51,706 nt of DNA, taken from an uncultured Christensenella sp. (GTDB lineage: Bacteria; Bacillota; Clostridia; Christensenellales; DTU072). The stretch's first letter is position 1. Each line of letters begins with the position of its first letter. The stretch spans positions 1-51,706 of the forward strand of contig CASDZI010000010.1 of the NCBI GenBank assembly GCA_949285605.1, written 5' to 3'. This document shows positions 25,023 through 34,476 of the stretch, piece by piece. The notes beneath the pieces are model-generated. The model saw nothing but the letters and a program-made list of their open reading frames with translations. It had not been told where the DNA came from and made no database searches. A program made the position numbers and the translations under genes.

Positions 25023-26092
25023 AATTCACCGAAACGCAGAAAATAGCTTATGCGCTCATAAAAACCCCCGGGATAGGGTTCGTCAAAGGCAGACGTCTGA
25101 TGGAAAACGCCGATTGCTCCGAAGTTGGAAGGTTTCTCTCTTCCGCAAGGGATTTTTGTTCGGTGAAAGAGTATTCGGAAATTGCGGCGACTTTCGACGT
25201 TACCGACTTCGAAGCGAAGGAAAGGCTGTTTACCGAGAAAGGGATATTTTCCGTGGCGATGACGGAAAAAGAATATCCCGAAAGCTTGTTGCCTTATTCC
25301 GATATGCCTATCATACTGTTTTGCAAAGGAGACGTCGCTCTTCTGAACAAGGAGTCTTTTGCGGTGGTGGGAACGAGGTATCCCACCCGTTACGGCAGGA
25401 GAGTCACCGAGGACTTCGTCACCTCTTTAAGCGAGAGGTTTTGCATAGTCAGCGGACTGGCGAGAGGGGTGGACGCCTGCGCCCACAGAGCGGCGCTGGA
25501 CGCCGGAGGCAAAACGGTGGCGGTCATGGGTTGCGGTCCCGATATAGTGTATCCTTCGGAAAATTACGCCTTATACAGGGATATAGAAAATTACGGTCTG
25601 ATAGTCAGCGAGTACGAACCGACCACTCCCGTCAACGCTCATAATTTCCCCGCCAGGAACCGCATCATAAGCGGGTTGTCGAGAGGGGTGCTCGTGACCG
25701 AGGCCGGACTTAAAAGCGGCACAATGCTCACCATCAACAGCGCCCTCAAACAAGGCAAGGACGTTTATTGCGTCCCCGGCGCTATTTACAACGAAACCAG
25801 CGGCGGTTGTAACAGAAGCATTAGGGAGTGTCAGACCAGGGCGGTATTGTCGGTTAACGACATTTACGAAGATATGGGAATATCTAAAGAAACCTTTTCC
25901 CGCCCGTCGGCATTACAGCTCGACGTCAACGAAAACGCCGTACTGGAATTGCTGAAAAGAGAGGGCGAAAGCCATTTCGAAGAAATTTTACCCGTTACCG
26001 ACCTTACGGTTGCGCAGCTGTCTGCGTTACTGTTCAAGATGGAAGTAGCCGGGCTTATATACAAAACCAAACAAAATTACTGGAGTGTGTAA
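25019..26092 (+). CDS. dprA: DNA-processing protein DprA
   Basis: 357 aa. DprA loads RecA on incoming single-stranded DNA during transformation. The Rossmann core has VVGTRYPTRYGRRVTEDF, SGLARGVDACAHRAAL, GCGPDIVYPSEN, FPARNRIISGLSRGVLVTEA and the SGT that follows. The N-terminal helical region (residues 1-65) and the C-terminal winged-helix domain (~295-357, ENAVLELLKREGESHFEEI) are both present. The start is TTG at 25019, overlapping the yifB stop; AAGGAG lies 11 nt upstream. It joins topA through the shared TAATG. Confidence 0.95.
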   Translation: MKFTETQKIAYALIKTPGIGFVKGRRLMENADCSEVGRFLSSARDFCSVKEYSEIAATFDVTDFEAKERLFTEKGIFSVAMTEKEYPESLLPYSDMPIILFCKGDVALLNKESFAVVGTRYPTRYGRRVTEDFVTSLSERFCIVSGLARGVDACAHRAALDAGGKTVAVMGCGPDIVYPSENYALYRDIENYGLIVSEYEPTTPVNAHNFPARNRIISGLSRGVLVTEAGLKSGTMLTINSALKQGKDVYCVPGAIYNETSGGCNRSIRECQTRAVLSVNDIYEDMGISKETFSRPSALQLDVNENAVLELLKREGESHFEEILPVTDLTVAQLSALLFKMEVAGLIYKTKQNYWSV

Positions 26093-28209
26093 TGAAACTT
26101 GTTATCGTGGAGTCGCCTACCAAGGCGAAAACAATTCAGAAATATCTCGGACAGGACTACAAGGTGCTTGCCAGCGGCGGACACGTCTGCGATTTGCCCG
26201 AAAAAAGCCTGGGAATAGAAATTGAAAACGATTTCAAACCCGAATATGTACTCGTTAAAGACAAAAAAGAACTTATAAAAAAACTTAAACAAGCCTCCAA
26301 AGACAGCGAAGCGGTTTTTCTTGCGACCGACCCGGATAGGGAAGGGGAAGCTATAAGCTGGCATCTTTCCAACGTGCTGGAACTGGGCGACCGAGCCAAG
26401 CGCATAGAGTTCAACGAAATTTCCAGCAAAGCCGTCAATGCGGCTTTGAAGAACCCGAGGGACATCAATATGAATCTCGTCAACGCCCAGCAGGCGAGGA
26501 GGGTGATGGACAGGCTGGTGGGATATAAGATCAGTCCCATTCTCAATCAGAAAATCAAGCAGGGATTGTCGGGCGGCAGAGTGCAGAGCGCAGCGTTGAA
26601 GATGATAGTGGATAGGGAAAGGGAAATAAGAGCTTTCGTACCCGAAGAATACTGGAATATATTCGCCTTGCTCCTCAAAAAAGGCAAGACGGCGGCGTTG
26701 AAAGCGGCTTTAAGCGACCGCAACGGAAAGAAAATCAAAATCTCAAACGGCGAAGAAGCCGAAGCGGTGCTGGCTAAGCTCAAGGAAGCCTCCTATGTCG
26801 TGGACAGCGTCAAAAGAGGGGTGAGTAAATCCCGTCCCAATGCGCCTTTCACCACCTCTACTTTGCAACAGGACGGGTCGTCGAGATTGCAGATAACCGC
26901 CCCCGAGGTTATGAAGATAGCTCAGCAGCTTTACGAAGGTATCGACATCGAGGGCGAAGGGCATACCGCTCTGGTCACCTATATCCGTACCGACTCGGTA
27001 AGGGTGTCGCCCGACGCACAAGCTGCCGCCAAGGAATATATAGTCAATCATTTCGGAAGGGAGTACGCCCCCGAAAAACCGAACATCTACACCGCCAAGG
27101 GCAGTAACGTACAGGATGCTCACGAAGCGATAAGACCCATAACGCTGGACAGGACTCCCGAGAGTATGAAGTCCAAATTAAACCGCAATCAGTACCGCCT
27201 TTACAAACTCATTTACGACCGGTTCCTGGCAAGTCAGATGACCGACGCCGTCTACAATACCTTAAACGTCCATATCGACGGAAAGGTATCGGAGGAAGAA
27301 ACGTACGGATTCAAGATTTCGGGCAAGACGGTGGTTTTCAAAGGCTATACCGTGGCGTACGAGAACGAAAAGGAAGAGGACGAGACGTCCGACGACAAAC
27401 TGCCCAACCTCGAGGAAGGAGAGGAACTGAAATTAAAGGAACTCAAGAGCGAACAGAAATTCACCAAGGCTCCGCCCCGTTACACCGACGCTACCTTCAT
27501 AAAAGCTATGGAAGAAAACGGGATAGGGCGTCCTGCGACTTACGCTACCGTGGTCAGCGTGCTGGCAAAAAGAGAATACACCCAAAAAGACGGCAAGCAG
27601 ATAGTGCCTACGGCTTTGGGGGAAACGGTGGTTTCGTTTATGGAAAAGAATTTCGCCGACATCGTGGACGTGCAGTTCACCGCATCCATGGAAAACGAAC
27701 TGGACGCCGTGGTCAACGGGACGGAATGGCAGAAGATCATAGAAGACTTCTATCCGCCTTTCGTCAAGAGCCTGAATAAAGCCTATGCAGGCGAGAAAAA
27801 GGTCAAGCTGGAAGAGGAAGTCACCGACGTCGTTTGCGAGAAATGCGGGGCGAATATGGTGGTCAGAACGGGCAAATACGGAAAGTTCCTGGCTTGTCCG
27901 AATTACCCGAAGTGTAAAAACATCAAGAACATCGTCGAGTCGGTGGGCAAATGCCCCCGTTGCGGCGGAGACATTATAAAGAAAAAGACCCGTAACGGCA
28001 AGGTGTTCTACGGTTGCGGCAATTATCCCGATTGCGATTTCATGAGCTGGGAGCTGCCTGCGCCGATATTCTGTCCCGATTGCCGTCACGTCATGAGAAT
28101 GGTGGTCAAAGACAATAACGTCCGTTACGTCTGCACCAACAAAAACTGCAACAAGACGGTCATTCCCGAGAAGGAACCTTCTTCGGAAAACGGTGCGGAT
28201 AAAGAATAG
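26092..28209 (+). CDS. topA: DNA topoisomerase I
   Basis: 705 aa type IA topoisomerase relaxing negative supercoils. The N-terminal TOPRIM domain has VIVESPTKAKTI and the DPDREGEAISWH acidic cluster. The catalytic Tyr is in TYIRTDSVRVS (~297). The C-terminus bears Cys4-type zinc ribbons from ~580: CEKCGANMVVRTGKYGKF with CPNYPKC, CPRCGGDI with CGNYPDC, and a more divergent CPDC/CTNKNC. The start overlaps the dprA stop by one base, with GGAGTG as ribosome site. Position next to dprA and trmFO is the Gram-positive standard. Confidence 0.97.
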   Translation: MKLVIVESPTKAKTIQKYLGQDYKVLASGGHVCDLPEKSLGIEIENDFKPEYVLVKDKKELIKKLKQASKDSEAVFLATDPDREGEAISWHLSNVLELGDRAKRIEFNEISSKAVNAALKNPRDINMNLVNAQQARRVMDRLVGYKISPILNQKIKQGLSGGRVQSAALKMIVDREREIRAFVPEEYWNIFALLLKKGKTAALKAALSDRNGKKIKISNGEEAEAVLAKLKEASYVVDSVKRGVSKSRPNAPFTTSTLQQDGSSRLQITAPEVMKIAQQLYEGIDIEGEGHTALVTYIRTDSVRVSPDAQAAAKEYIVNHFGREYAPEKPNIYTAKGSNVQDAHEAIRPITLDRTPESMKSKLNRNQYRLYKLIYDRFLASQMTDAVYNTLNVHIDGKVSEEETYGFKISGKTVVFKGYTVAYENEKEEDETSDDKLPNLEEGEELKLKELKSEQKFTKAPPRYTDATFIKAMEENGIGRPATYATVVSVLAKREYTQKDGKQIVPTALGETVVSFMEKNFADIVDVQFTASMENELDAVVNGTEWQKIIEDFYPPFVKSLNKAYAGEKKVKLEEEVTDVVCEKCGANMVVRTGKYGKFLACPNYPKCKNIKNIVESVGKCPRCGGDIIKKKTRNGKVFYGCGNYPDCDFMSWELPAPIFCPDCRHVMRMVVKDNNVRYVCTNKNCNKTVIPEKEPSSENGADKE

Positions 28210-28215
28210 TTTTTT

Positions 28216-29511
28216 ATGGAAAGGATAAAGGTCATAGGGGCGGGACTTGCCGGTTGCGAAGCGGCTTACAGGGCGGCAAAGGAAGGGTTCGAGGTCACCC
28301 TTTACGAAATGCGTCCCTCCGTCATGACCCCTGCGCATACGGGAGGCGGTTTTGCCGAACTCGTGTGTTCCAATTCCCTGAAGAGCACCGATTTAAGCAC
28401 GGCGCAGGGAGTTCTCAAAAGGGAAATGAAACTTCTCGGCAGCCTTGTAATCGAGGCGGCGGAAGCGACGGCGGTCCCGGCAGGGGGAGCGTTGGCGGTG
28501 GACAGGGAGAAGTTTTCGTTGTATATTGAAAATAAAATAAATTCCCTGCCAGAGATAGAGGTGGTAAGGGCGGAACGGGCGGAAATAGACGACTATACGG
28601 TGATAGCGGCAGGACCTTTGGCAAGCGCCTCGCTTACCGGGGAACTTCAAAAGCTAACGGGCGGAGAGTACCTCAACTTCTTCGACGCCGTGGCGCCGAT
28701 AGTGACGAAGGAAAGTATAGATTTTTCCGAAGCGTTCTTTGCCGGTCGCTACGGAAAAGGCGGAGAGGATTACCTGAATTGTCCCATGAACGCCGAAGAG
28801 TATTATGCTTTTTGCCAAGAACTGGTTTCGGCGGAAAAGGCGGTATTGCGGGAGTTCGAGAAAAAAGACGTTTTCAACGCCTGCATGCCGGTGGAAATTA
28901 TGGCGGCGAAAGGGAAAGACACCCTGCGTTTCGGTCCGCTGAGACCGGTGGGGCTCACCGATCCGAGGACGGGGAAGAGACCTTTTTCGGTGGTGCAACT
29001 GAGAAAAGAAGACGAAAGGGGCTCTATGTGGAACATCGTCGGATTTCAGACCAATCTGAAATTTGCCGAGCAAAAGAGGGTGTTTTCCTTGATACCCGCA
29101 CTAAAAAACGCCGAATTCGTACGTTACGGAGTTATGCATCGCAATACCTTCGTAAATGCGCCGAAAGTTTTGGGAGAAGGATTTTCCCTTGCCGACAGAC
29201 CGAAAGTTTTTCTTTGCGGACAGCTCAGCGGCGTGGAAGGATATGCCGAGAGTGCGGCGAGCGGGATCATCGCAGGGATAAACGTCTGTCGGGTCCTGAA
29301 AGGGCAAAGACCCGTCACACCGCCCGAAACTACGGCGATAGGGGGACTTATGAAATACATAACTTCCCCCAACGAGGATTTTCAACCCATGCACGTCGGG
29401 TTTCCCCTTATGGGAGAGCCGATAACGGGAATAAAAGACAAAACTAAACGCAAAGCAGCGTATTCCGAGAGAGCGGAAAAGGATTTCGCCGTTTTCAAAG
29501 AAAATTTATAA
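28216..29511 (+). CDS. trmFO: Folate-dependent tRNA m5U54 methyltransferase TrmFO
   Basis: 431 aa. This flavoenzyme transfers the carbon of methylene-THF to U54 of tRNA. The FAD-binding start is VIGAGLAGCEAAYRAAKEG with EMRP; other family blocks are FAELVCSNSLKS (with the conserved Cys), TAVPAGGALAVDRE, YLNCPMN, RPVGLTDPRTGKRPFSVVQL, MHRNTFVNAP and GYAESAASG. It starts 6 nt after topA, with GGAAAGG-type site around the stop. In Bacillus the next gene is xerC; here hslV follows directly. Confidence 0.96.
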   Translation: MERIKVIGAGLAGCEAAYRAAKEGFEVTLYEMRPSVMTPAHTGGGFAELVCSNSLKSTDLSTAQGVLKREMKLLGSLVIEAAEATAVPAGGALAVDREKFSLYIENKINSLPEIEVVRAERAEIDDYTVIAAGPLASASLTGELQKLTGGEYLNFFDAVAPIVTKESIDFSEAFFAGRYGKGGEDYLNCPMNAEEYYAFCQELVSAEKAVLREFEKKDVFNACMPVEIMAAKGKDTLRFGPLRPVGLTDPRTGKRPFSVVQLRKEDERGSMWNIVGFQTNLKFAEQKRVFSLIPALKNAEFVRYGVMHRNTFVNAPKVLGEGFSLADRPKVFLCGQLSGVEGYAESAASGIIAGINVCRVLKGQRPVTPPETTAIGGLMKYITSPNEDFQPMHVGFPLMGEPITGIKDKTKRKAAYSERAEKDFAVFKENL

Positions 29512-29529
29512 CAGAGGAGATAATGCGTT

Positions 29530-30063
29530 ATGGAAATCAAAGCAACCACTATATGCGCCGTCAAACGGAACGGAGTTACCGCAATGGCAGGCGACGGACA
29601 GGTTACGATGGGACAGTCCATCGTGATGAAAGGCAACGCAAAGAAGGTGAAGAGGATTTACGACGATAAGGTCGTGGTGGGATTCGCCGGGAGCGTGAGC
29701 GACGCATTCACGCTCAGTGAGAAATTCGAAGAAATGTTACAGAAATATTCGGGGAACCTTATGAGGAGTGCGGTGGAGCTTGCCGAAAGCTGGAGGAAAG
29801 GGACTATGATGCGTAACCTGGAAGCCATGCTTATAGTTGCGGACAAGGAAAATCTTTATCTTATCAGCGGCGACGGCAACGTCATCGAACCCGAAGAAGG
29901 AGTCTGCGCGATAGGAAGCGGCGGCAACTACGCTCTGAGCGCGGCGAGGGCGTTGATTGAAAATACCGATATGAGTGCCGAAGAAATCGTCCGCAAAGCT
30001 ATGAAGATAGCGGCGGACATCTGCGTTTTCACCAACCACAACATAGTGGTGGAAACGGTGTAA
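29530..30063 (+). CDS. hslV: ATP-dependent protease peptidase subunit HslV (ClpQ)
   Basis: 177 aa Ntn-type threonine peptidase. The precursor reads [11 protein letters not shown]; maturation before the first Thr of TTIC (Thr6) exposes the nucleophile. GDGQVTMG and the Gly-rich [14 protein letters not shown] near the C-terminus are canonical. It forms the inner double hexamer of the HslUV protease with the adjacent hslU product. The start is the ATG at 29530; the ribosome site GAGGAG is 10 nt upstream, and an ATG between them (29523) is in another frame. Confidence 0.96.
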   Translation: MEIKATTICAVKRNGVTAMAGDGQVTMGQSIVMKGNAKKVKRIYDDKVVVGFAGSVSDAFTLSEKFEEMLQKYSGNLMRSAVELAESWRKGTMMRNLEAMLIVADKENLYLISGDGNVIEPEEGVCAIGSGGNYALSAARALIENTDMSAEEIVRKAMKIAADICVFTNHNIVVETV

Positions 30064-30078
30064 ATAAAGGAGGATATT

Positions 30079-31395
30079 ATGGAACTTACCCCCAAACAGA
30101 TAGTAGCGGAACTGGACAGATACATCATAGGTCAAGGAGAAGCCAAAAGGGCTGTGGCGATAGCGTTACGCAACCGTTACCGCAGAAGGATGCTGCCGCA
30201 GGAAATGCGTGAAGAGATCACGCCGAAAAATATTATTATGAAAGGTCCTACCGGGGTGGGTAAGACCGAAATAGCGAGGAGACTGGCTAAACTCGTCAAA
30301 GCGCCTTTTATAAAGGTGGAAGCTACAAAATTCACCGAAGTAGGGTACGTCGGACGGGACGTGGAAAGTATGATACGGGATCTGGTGGAAGTGTCCTTAA
30401 GAATGGTCAGGGAAGAGAAATTCGCCGAAGTGGAACCAAAAGCCAAGGAACAGGCGGAAAACAAGATAGTGAACGCCATTTATCCCATAAAGAAGAAAGC
30501 CAATCCCGAACTTCCCGACGAGAAGATAAAGAGCGATCTTTTGGAGGACTTACGCAACGGGAAGCTGGATAAGATCCCCGTGGAGATAGAGGTGGAGGAA
30601 GCGCCTAAGTCGTTGCAACTGGGACCCATCGGCGGCGGAAACGACAACAATTTCGGTGAGATCATCGAAGGACTGGTGGGCAGACGCCGTAAAAAACGTA
30701 AAATGACCGTCGGTTCGGCTTTCAAGATCTTCGTGCAGGAAGAAGCCAACAAACTGATAGACAAGGATTCCATCACCGCCGAAGCGTTGAAGAGAGCGGA
30801 AGAGGACGGGATTATATTCATCGACGAAATGGACAAGGTAGCGTCCAGCGGCAAGACGGGCGGCGGACCCGACGTCAGCAGAGAGGGCGTTCAGAGGGAT
30901 ATTCTGCCCATAGTGGAAGGTTGTACGGTCAGCACCAAATACGGCAACATAAGGACGGATTTTATGTTGTTTATAGCGGCGGGAGCGTTTCATATCGCAA
31001 AGGTGAGCGACCTTATCCCGGAATTGCAGGGAAGGTTCCCCGTTATGGTGGACTTACAGAGCCTTACCGAAAGCGATTTCGAAAAGATTCTTACCGAACC
31101 CGACAACGCCATCATAATGCAGTACGCCGAACTTCTTAAGGTGGACAAAGTGGAACTTAAATTCACGCAGGACGCCATAAAGGAAATGGCGCATATAGCT
31201 TATCTCGAGAACGAAAACAACGAAAATATCGGGGCGAGAAGATTGCATACGGTTATGGAGGCGTTGCTGGAAGAAATAAGCTACAACGCCGAAGGCGAGG
31301 GAGAACTCGCAGAAACGGTAATCGACAGAGAATACGTGCAAAAACACCTCGAAAAGGCGTTGCGGACGATGAATCTGAAAAAATATATTTTATAA
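30079..31395 (+). CDS. hslU: HslUV protease ATPase subunit HslU (ClpY)
   Basis: 438 aa AAA+ unfoldase that feeds substrates to HslV. Walker A is GPTGVGKTE (~55), Walker [12 protein letters not shown] (~250), and the pore loop region [16 protein letters not shown] is present. The I domain (~110-235) is in place. The C-terminus ends LKKYIL, matching the conserved tail that inserts between HslV subunits. AGGAGG lies 9 nt upstream. codY, which follows in Bacillus, is replaced here by hisS. Confidence 0.96.
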   Translation: MELTPKQIVAELDRYIIGQGEAKRAVAIALRNRYRRRMLPQEMREEITPKNIIMKGPTGVGKTEIARRLAKLVKAPFIKVEATKFTEVGYVGRDVESMIRDLVEVSLRMVREEKFAEVEPKAKEQAENKIVNAIYPIKKKANPELPDEKIKSDLLEDLRNGKLDKIPVEIEVEEAPKSLQLGPIGGGNDNNFGEIIEGLVGRRRKKRKMTVGSAFKIFVQEEANKLIDKDSITAEALKRAEEDGIIFIDEMDKVASSGKTGGGPDVSREGVQRDILPIVEGCTVSTKYGNIRTDFMLFIAAGAFHIAKVSDLIPELQGRFPVMVDLQSLTESDFEKILTEPDNAIIMQYAELLKVDKVELKFTQDAIKEMAHIAYLENENNENIGARRLHTVMEALLEEISYNAEGEGELAETVIDREYVQKHLEKALRTMNLKKYIL

Positions 31396-31407
31396 TCGGT
31401 GATAGAA

Positions 31408-32655
31408 ATGATAAATATACCCAAGGGAACGAAAGACGTATTGCCGTCGGAAAGCTATAAATGGCATTTTCTGGAAGAAAAGATTCGTAAATTGACCGAT
31501 CTTTACGGCTACAAAGAGATAAGAACGCCGGTTTTCGAACACACCGAACTTTTTTTAAGGGGCGTGGGCGAAACCACCGATATAGTGAATAAGGAAATGT
31601 ACACCTTCCTCGACAAGGGGGAAAGGAGCATGACGCTGAAACCCGAAGGAACGGCAGGTGTTGCCCGTTGTTTCATAGAAAACGCTTTGGACAACAATCC
31701 TCAGCCCACGAAAATGTATTATCTTACCCCGGTTTTCCGTTACGAAAAGCCTCAGTCGGGGAGACTGCGTGAACATCACCAGTTCGGGATAGAACTGTAC
31801 GGAAGCGACTCGCCGTACGCCGACGCCGAAGTCATACAGATCGTCCGCAGTTTTTTCGACGGATTGGGGATAGACAAGGTCAGACTTTATATCAATTCCA
31901 TAGGCTGTCCCGAGTGTCGCAAGACTTATTCGGAGGCTCTGAAAGCCTATTTCGGCGCAAGGAAAGAGGAACTCTGCCCCGTATGCGGAGAAAGACTGGA
32001 TCGCAACCCTCTGCGTATTTTGGATTGCAAGGACGAAGGGTGTAAGAAGATAGCTTCCGACGCTCCGGTGGTACTGGACTATTTATGCGACGGGTGCAGG
32101 GCTCACCACGAACAACTTATGTCGCTCCTTACCGACGCAGGAGTGGAGTTTTCCGTCAATCCGAAAATCGTCAGAGGACTCGATTACTATACCCGTACGG
32201 TATTCGAATTCGTCAGCGAAGATATAGGAAGTCAGGGGACGGTCTGCGGCGGCGGAAGATACAATAATCTCGTCTCCGACCTGGGCGGCAAGAACGTGCC
32301 TGCCGTGGGCTTCGGAATGGGGCTGGAAAGACTTATTATGGTCATGGAAAACGCAGGGCTGTCCTTCGGAGAAAATCCCGTCGGAACGCTGTTTATCGCA
32401 TCGGCGGACGAGGAGTCCCGCCGCCTTGCGGCAAAGACGGTTTCCTCCTTACGAAAGCAGGGGATTAAAGCCGAATGCGACCTTATGGGCAGAAGTCTGA
32501 AAGCGCAGATGAAATACGCCGACAAGACCGCCTTTCCGTATGTTGCCGTTATCGGAGAGACCGAACGCAAGAGCGGAAAAGTCGCCGTCAAGAATATGTC
32601 GGACAAGTCGATAAGAGAGATCGATATAGAAAAAATAGCCGAACTGTTCTTGTAA
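31408..32655 (+). CDS. hisS: Histidyl-tRNA synthetase
   Basis: 415 aa class II synthetase. ATG 31408 (MINIPKGTKDVLP) is preferred over the in-frame GTG at 31399 because GGTGATAG sits just before it and family members start this way. Motif 2 is FRYEKPQSGRLREHHQFG, the histidine-binding signature is GLDYYTRTVFEF, motif 3 includes GFGMGLERL, and the C-terminal HGTP anticodon domain (~325-415) is complete. A Cys-rich insertion (CPEC, CPVC, CDGC) could bind zinc. No T-box leader is seen. A second, HisZ-like paralogue occurs at 44.9 kb. Confidence 0.97.
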   Translation: MINIPKGTKDVLPSESYKWHFLEEKIRKLTDLYGYKEIRTPVFEHTELFLRGVGETTDIVNKEMYTFLDKGERSMTLKPEGTAGVARCFIENALDNNPQPTKMYYLTPVFRYEKPQSGRLREHHQFGIELYGSDSPYADAEVIQIVRSFFDGLGIDKVRLYINSIGCPECRKTYSEALKAYFGARKEELCPVCGERLDRNPLRILDCKDEGCKKIASDAPVVLDYLCDGCRAHHEQLMSLLTDAGVEFSVNPKIVRGLDYYTRTVFEFVSEDIGSQGTVCGGGRYNNLVSDLGGKNVPAVGFGMGLERLIMVMENAGLSFGENPVGTLFIASADEESRRLAAKTVSSLRKQGIKAECDLMGRSLKAQMKYADKTAFPYVAVIGETERKSGKVAVKNMSDKSIREIDIEKIAELFL

Positions 32656-32695
32656 GCGAGGGTAAAAACATTTTCCGAAAACAACTTCAAAACGG

Positions 32696-32724
32696 TTGCC
32701 TTTTCGGGCGGAAAAAACTATAAT
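32696..32724 (+). promoter_or_regulatory. Sigma-A-type promoter for iscS-iscU
   Basis: TTGCCT (32696-32701), 17 bp, TATAAT (32719-32724). It gives a leader of about 85 nt before the iscS ATG, which contains the inverted repeat at 32739-32760. Confidence 0.75.
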
Positions 32725-32738
32725 TTATATCGAAAGGA

Positions 32739-32760
32739 CGATTAAACGGATATTTAATCG
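32739..32760. promoter_or_regulatory. Perfect inverted repeat in iscS leader (operator or RNA hairpin)
   Basis: CGATTAAA, spacer CGGATA, TTTAATCG: both 8-bp arms match perfectly. It starts about 8 nt after the predicted transcription start and is not followed by T residues, so it is not a terminator. Its dimension suits a dimeric regulator, for example an Rrf2/IscR-type protein, but no such gene is in the window. Confidence 0.55.
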
Positions 32761-32814
32761 AAAATAAAGCAGTTATTTGTAGCCATAGCTACCGATAAAA
32801 TTAAAAGAGGCATT

Positions 32815-33996
32815 ATGCGAGTATATTTAGACAACTCGGCAACCACGAGACTGGACGACGAAGTGCTGAAGGAGATGATTCCGTATTTTTCCGAAATTTA
32901 CGGGAATGCGTCGTCGTTGCACGCATTCGGACGGGAGGCGTTGGAGGCGGTGGACAAGTCGAGAGAGACCATAGCTTCCCTTCTCGGGGCGTATCCGAAC
33001 GAAATTTATTTCACTTCGGGCGGGACCGAGAGCGACAACTGGGCGTTGAAGGGGGCGGCGAAGGCTTACGGGAAATACGGTAAGCACATCGTAACGACGG
33101 CTATCGAGCATCCCGCCATGATGGAAACCTGTCACAAGCTGGAAAAGGAAGGCTTCGAGGTCACCTATGTCGGGGTAAACTCCGAGGGGCTGGTGGATCC
33201 GGAAGAGATAAAGAAGGCGGTCAGGGACGACACCATTCTCGTTTCGGTAATGTTTGCCAACAACGAAATGGGCGCCATACAGCCTATCGGCGAGATAGGC
33301 AGGTTCTGTCGGGAGGAAGGGATATTATTCCACACCGACGCCGTGCAGGCGGCGGGGACTATAAAGATCGACGTAAAGGAGCTGAACATCGATATGCTCA
33401 GTCTGTCGGCGCACAAATTCCACGGACCGAAAGGAATGGGGCTTTTGTATCTTCGTAACGGCGTCAAGATAGAAAAACTCATCGTAGGCGGACATCAGGA
33501 GCGAGGAAACAGAGCCGGCACCACCAACACGCCCGGTATCGTCGGAATGGCTAAAGCTCTGGAAATTGCCGTCCGCGATATGGAAAAAAACAACGAACAT
33601 ATGCGTAAACTGAGGGATTATTTCATCGATCGGGTGGAAAAGGAAATACCTTACTGTCACCTCAACGGCGGCAGGGTACACCGTCTGGTCAACAACGCCA
33701 ACTTCAGTTTCGACTATATCGAGGGGGAGAGTATTTTAATGGTGCTCGACCTCAACGGAATAGCGGTAAGTAGCGGTTCGGCGTGCAGTTCGGGCAGTCT
33801 GGAGCCGTCCCACGTCATACTGGCTACGGGGGCGTCCATGGAGCAGGCGCACAGTTCCATACGGTTCAGTTTAGGGAAAGAGACCACCAAGGAAGAAATA
33901 GATTATACCGTAGAAACCCTGAAAGCGGCGGTGGAAAAATTGAGGAGCTGGTCGCCGTTATTCAAACAAACCGAAGGAGAAAGTCATTATGTATAA
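32815..33996 (+). CDS. iscS: Cysteine desulfurase, NifS/IscS type
   Basis: 393 aa PLP enzyme that removes sulfur from cysteine for Fe-S cluster assembly. The start MRVYLDNSATT and FTSGGTESDN are family hallmarks. The PLP Lys is in LSAHKFHGPKG. The catalytic Cys is in the SSGSACSSG loop with GSLEPSHVI (group I NifS/IscS type). AAAGAGG lies 4 nt before the ATG. It overlaps the scaffold gene by 8 nt, the usual two-gene clostridial Fe-S unit. It could alternatively serve tRNA thiolation, but the partner argues for clusters. Confidence 0.95.
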   Translation: MRVYLDNSATTRLDDEVLKEMIPYFSEIYGNASSLHAFGREALEAVDKSRETIASLLGAYPNEIYFTSGGTESDNWALKGAAKAYGKYGKHIVTTAIEHPAMMETCHKLEKEGFEVTYVGVNSEGLVDPEEIKKAVRDDTILVSVMFANNEMGAIQPIGEIGRFCREEGILFHTDAVQAAGTIKIDVKELNIDMLSLSAHKFHGPKGMGLLYLRNGVKIEKLIVGGHQERGNRAGTTNTPGIVGMAKALEIAVRDMEKNNEHMRKLRDYFIDRVEKEIPYCHLNGGRVHRLVNNANFSFDYIEGESILMVLDLNGIAVSSGSACSSGSLEPSHVILATGASMEQAHSSIRFSLGKETTKEEIDYTVETLKAAVEKLRSWSPLFKQTEGESHYV

Positions 33997-34354
33997 CAAA
34001 AAAGTACTGGAAACTTTCGCTCATCCCAAGAACGTGGGCGAAATCGAAAACGCCGACGGCGTAGGGACCGTCGGAAACGCAAGTTGCGGCGACATCATGC
34101 AGGTTTTCCTCAAAATAGACGGGGATAAAATAGTGGACGCCAAGTTCAAGACGTTCGGCTGTGCGGCGGCGATAGCAAGCAGCGAGACCGCTACCGAAAT
34201 GATAAAGGGATTGACTTTGGACGAAGCGCTGAAGATCAAGAATTCCGACGTGGTGGAAGAGTTGGAGGGGCTGCCTCCGCAGAAGATACACTGTTCGGTG
34301 CTGGCGGAAGAAGCCATAGCCGAGGCGATCAAGGACTACCGTTCCAGGCATTAA
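33989..34354 (+). CDS. iscU: Fe-S cluster scaffold protein IscU/NifU N-terminal type
   Basis: 121 aa. The three cluster-ligand cysteines are in place: GNASCGD (~32), KTFGCAAAIASSE (~57) and KIHCSVLAEEA (~100). The Asp after the first Cys, which labilises the bound cluster, is also conserved. The length fits the NifU-like scaffold of Clostridia, without the NifU C-terminal domains. It is translationally coupled to iscS and ends before a strong terminator. Confidence 0.95.
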   Translation: MYNKKVLETFAHPKNVGEIENADGVGTVGNASCGDIMQVFLKIDGDKIVDAKFKTFGCAAAIASSETATEMIKGLTLDEALKIKNSDVVEELEGLPPQKIHCSVLAEEAIAEAIKDYRSRH

Positions 34355-34382
34355 AATTCGACAATATATCCGAAACCAAGGA

Positions 34383-34410
34383 AAAACCGTCAAAAATCGA
34401 CGGTTTTTTT
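34383..34410 (+). terminator. iscS-iscU terminator
   Basis: AAAACCGTC (34383-34391), 7-nt loop, GACGGTTTT (34399-34407), with the T run continuing to 34410 and more T-rich sequence behind. Confidence 0.9.
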
Positions 34411-34425
34411 ATTTTTTATTAACTG

Positions 34426-34457
34426 AAAAAAGCCGTTCCGAATATGCGGAACGGCTT
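34426..34457 (-). terminator. rpmB terminator (minus strand)
   Basis: An 11-bp perfect stem, AAGCCGTTCCG / CGGAACGGCTT (34430-34440 and 34447-34457), six-base loop. On the minus strand it runs into TTTTTT. It lies 19 nt past the rpmB stop. Confidence 0.9.
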
Positions 34458-34476
34458 GCAAAAATCGTACCTTGAA

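Noticed and set aside
31396..31407. T-box or attenuator before hisS
   Set aside because: Only 12 nt separate hslU and hisS; no leader exists.
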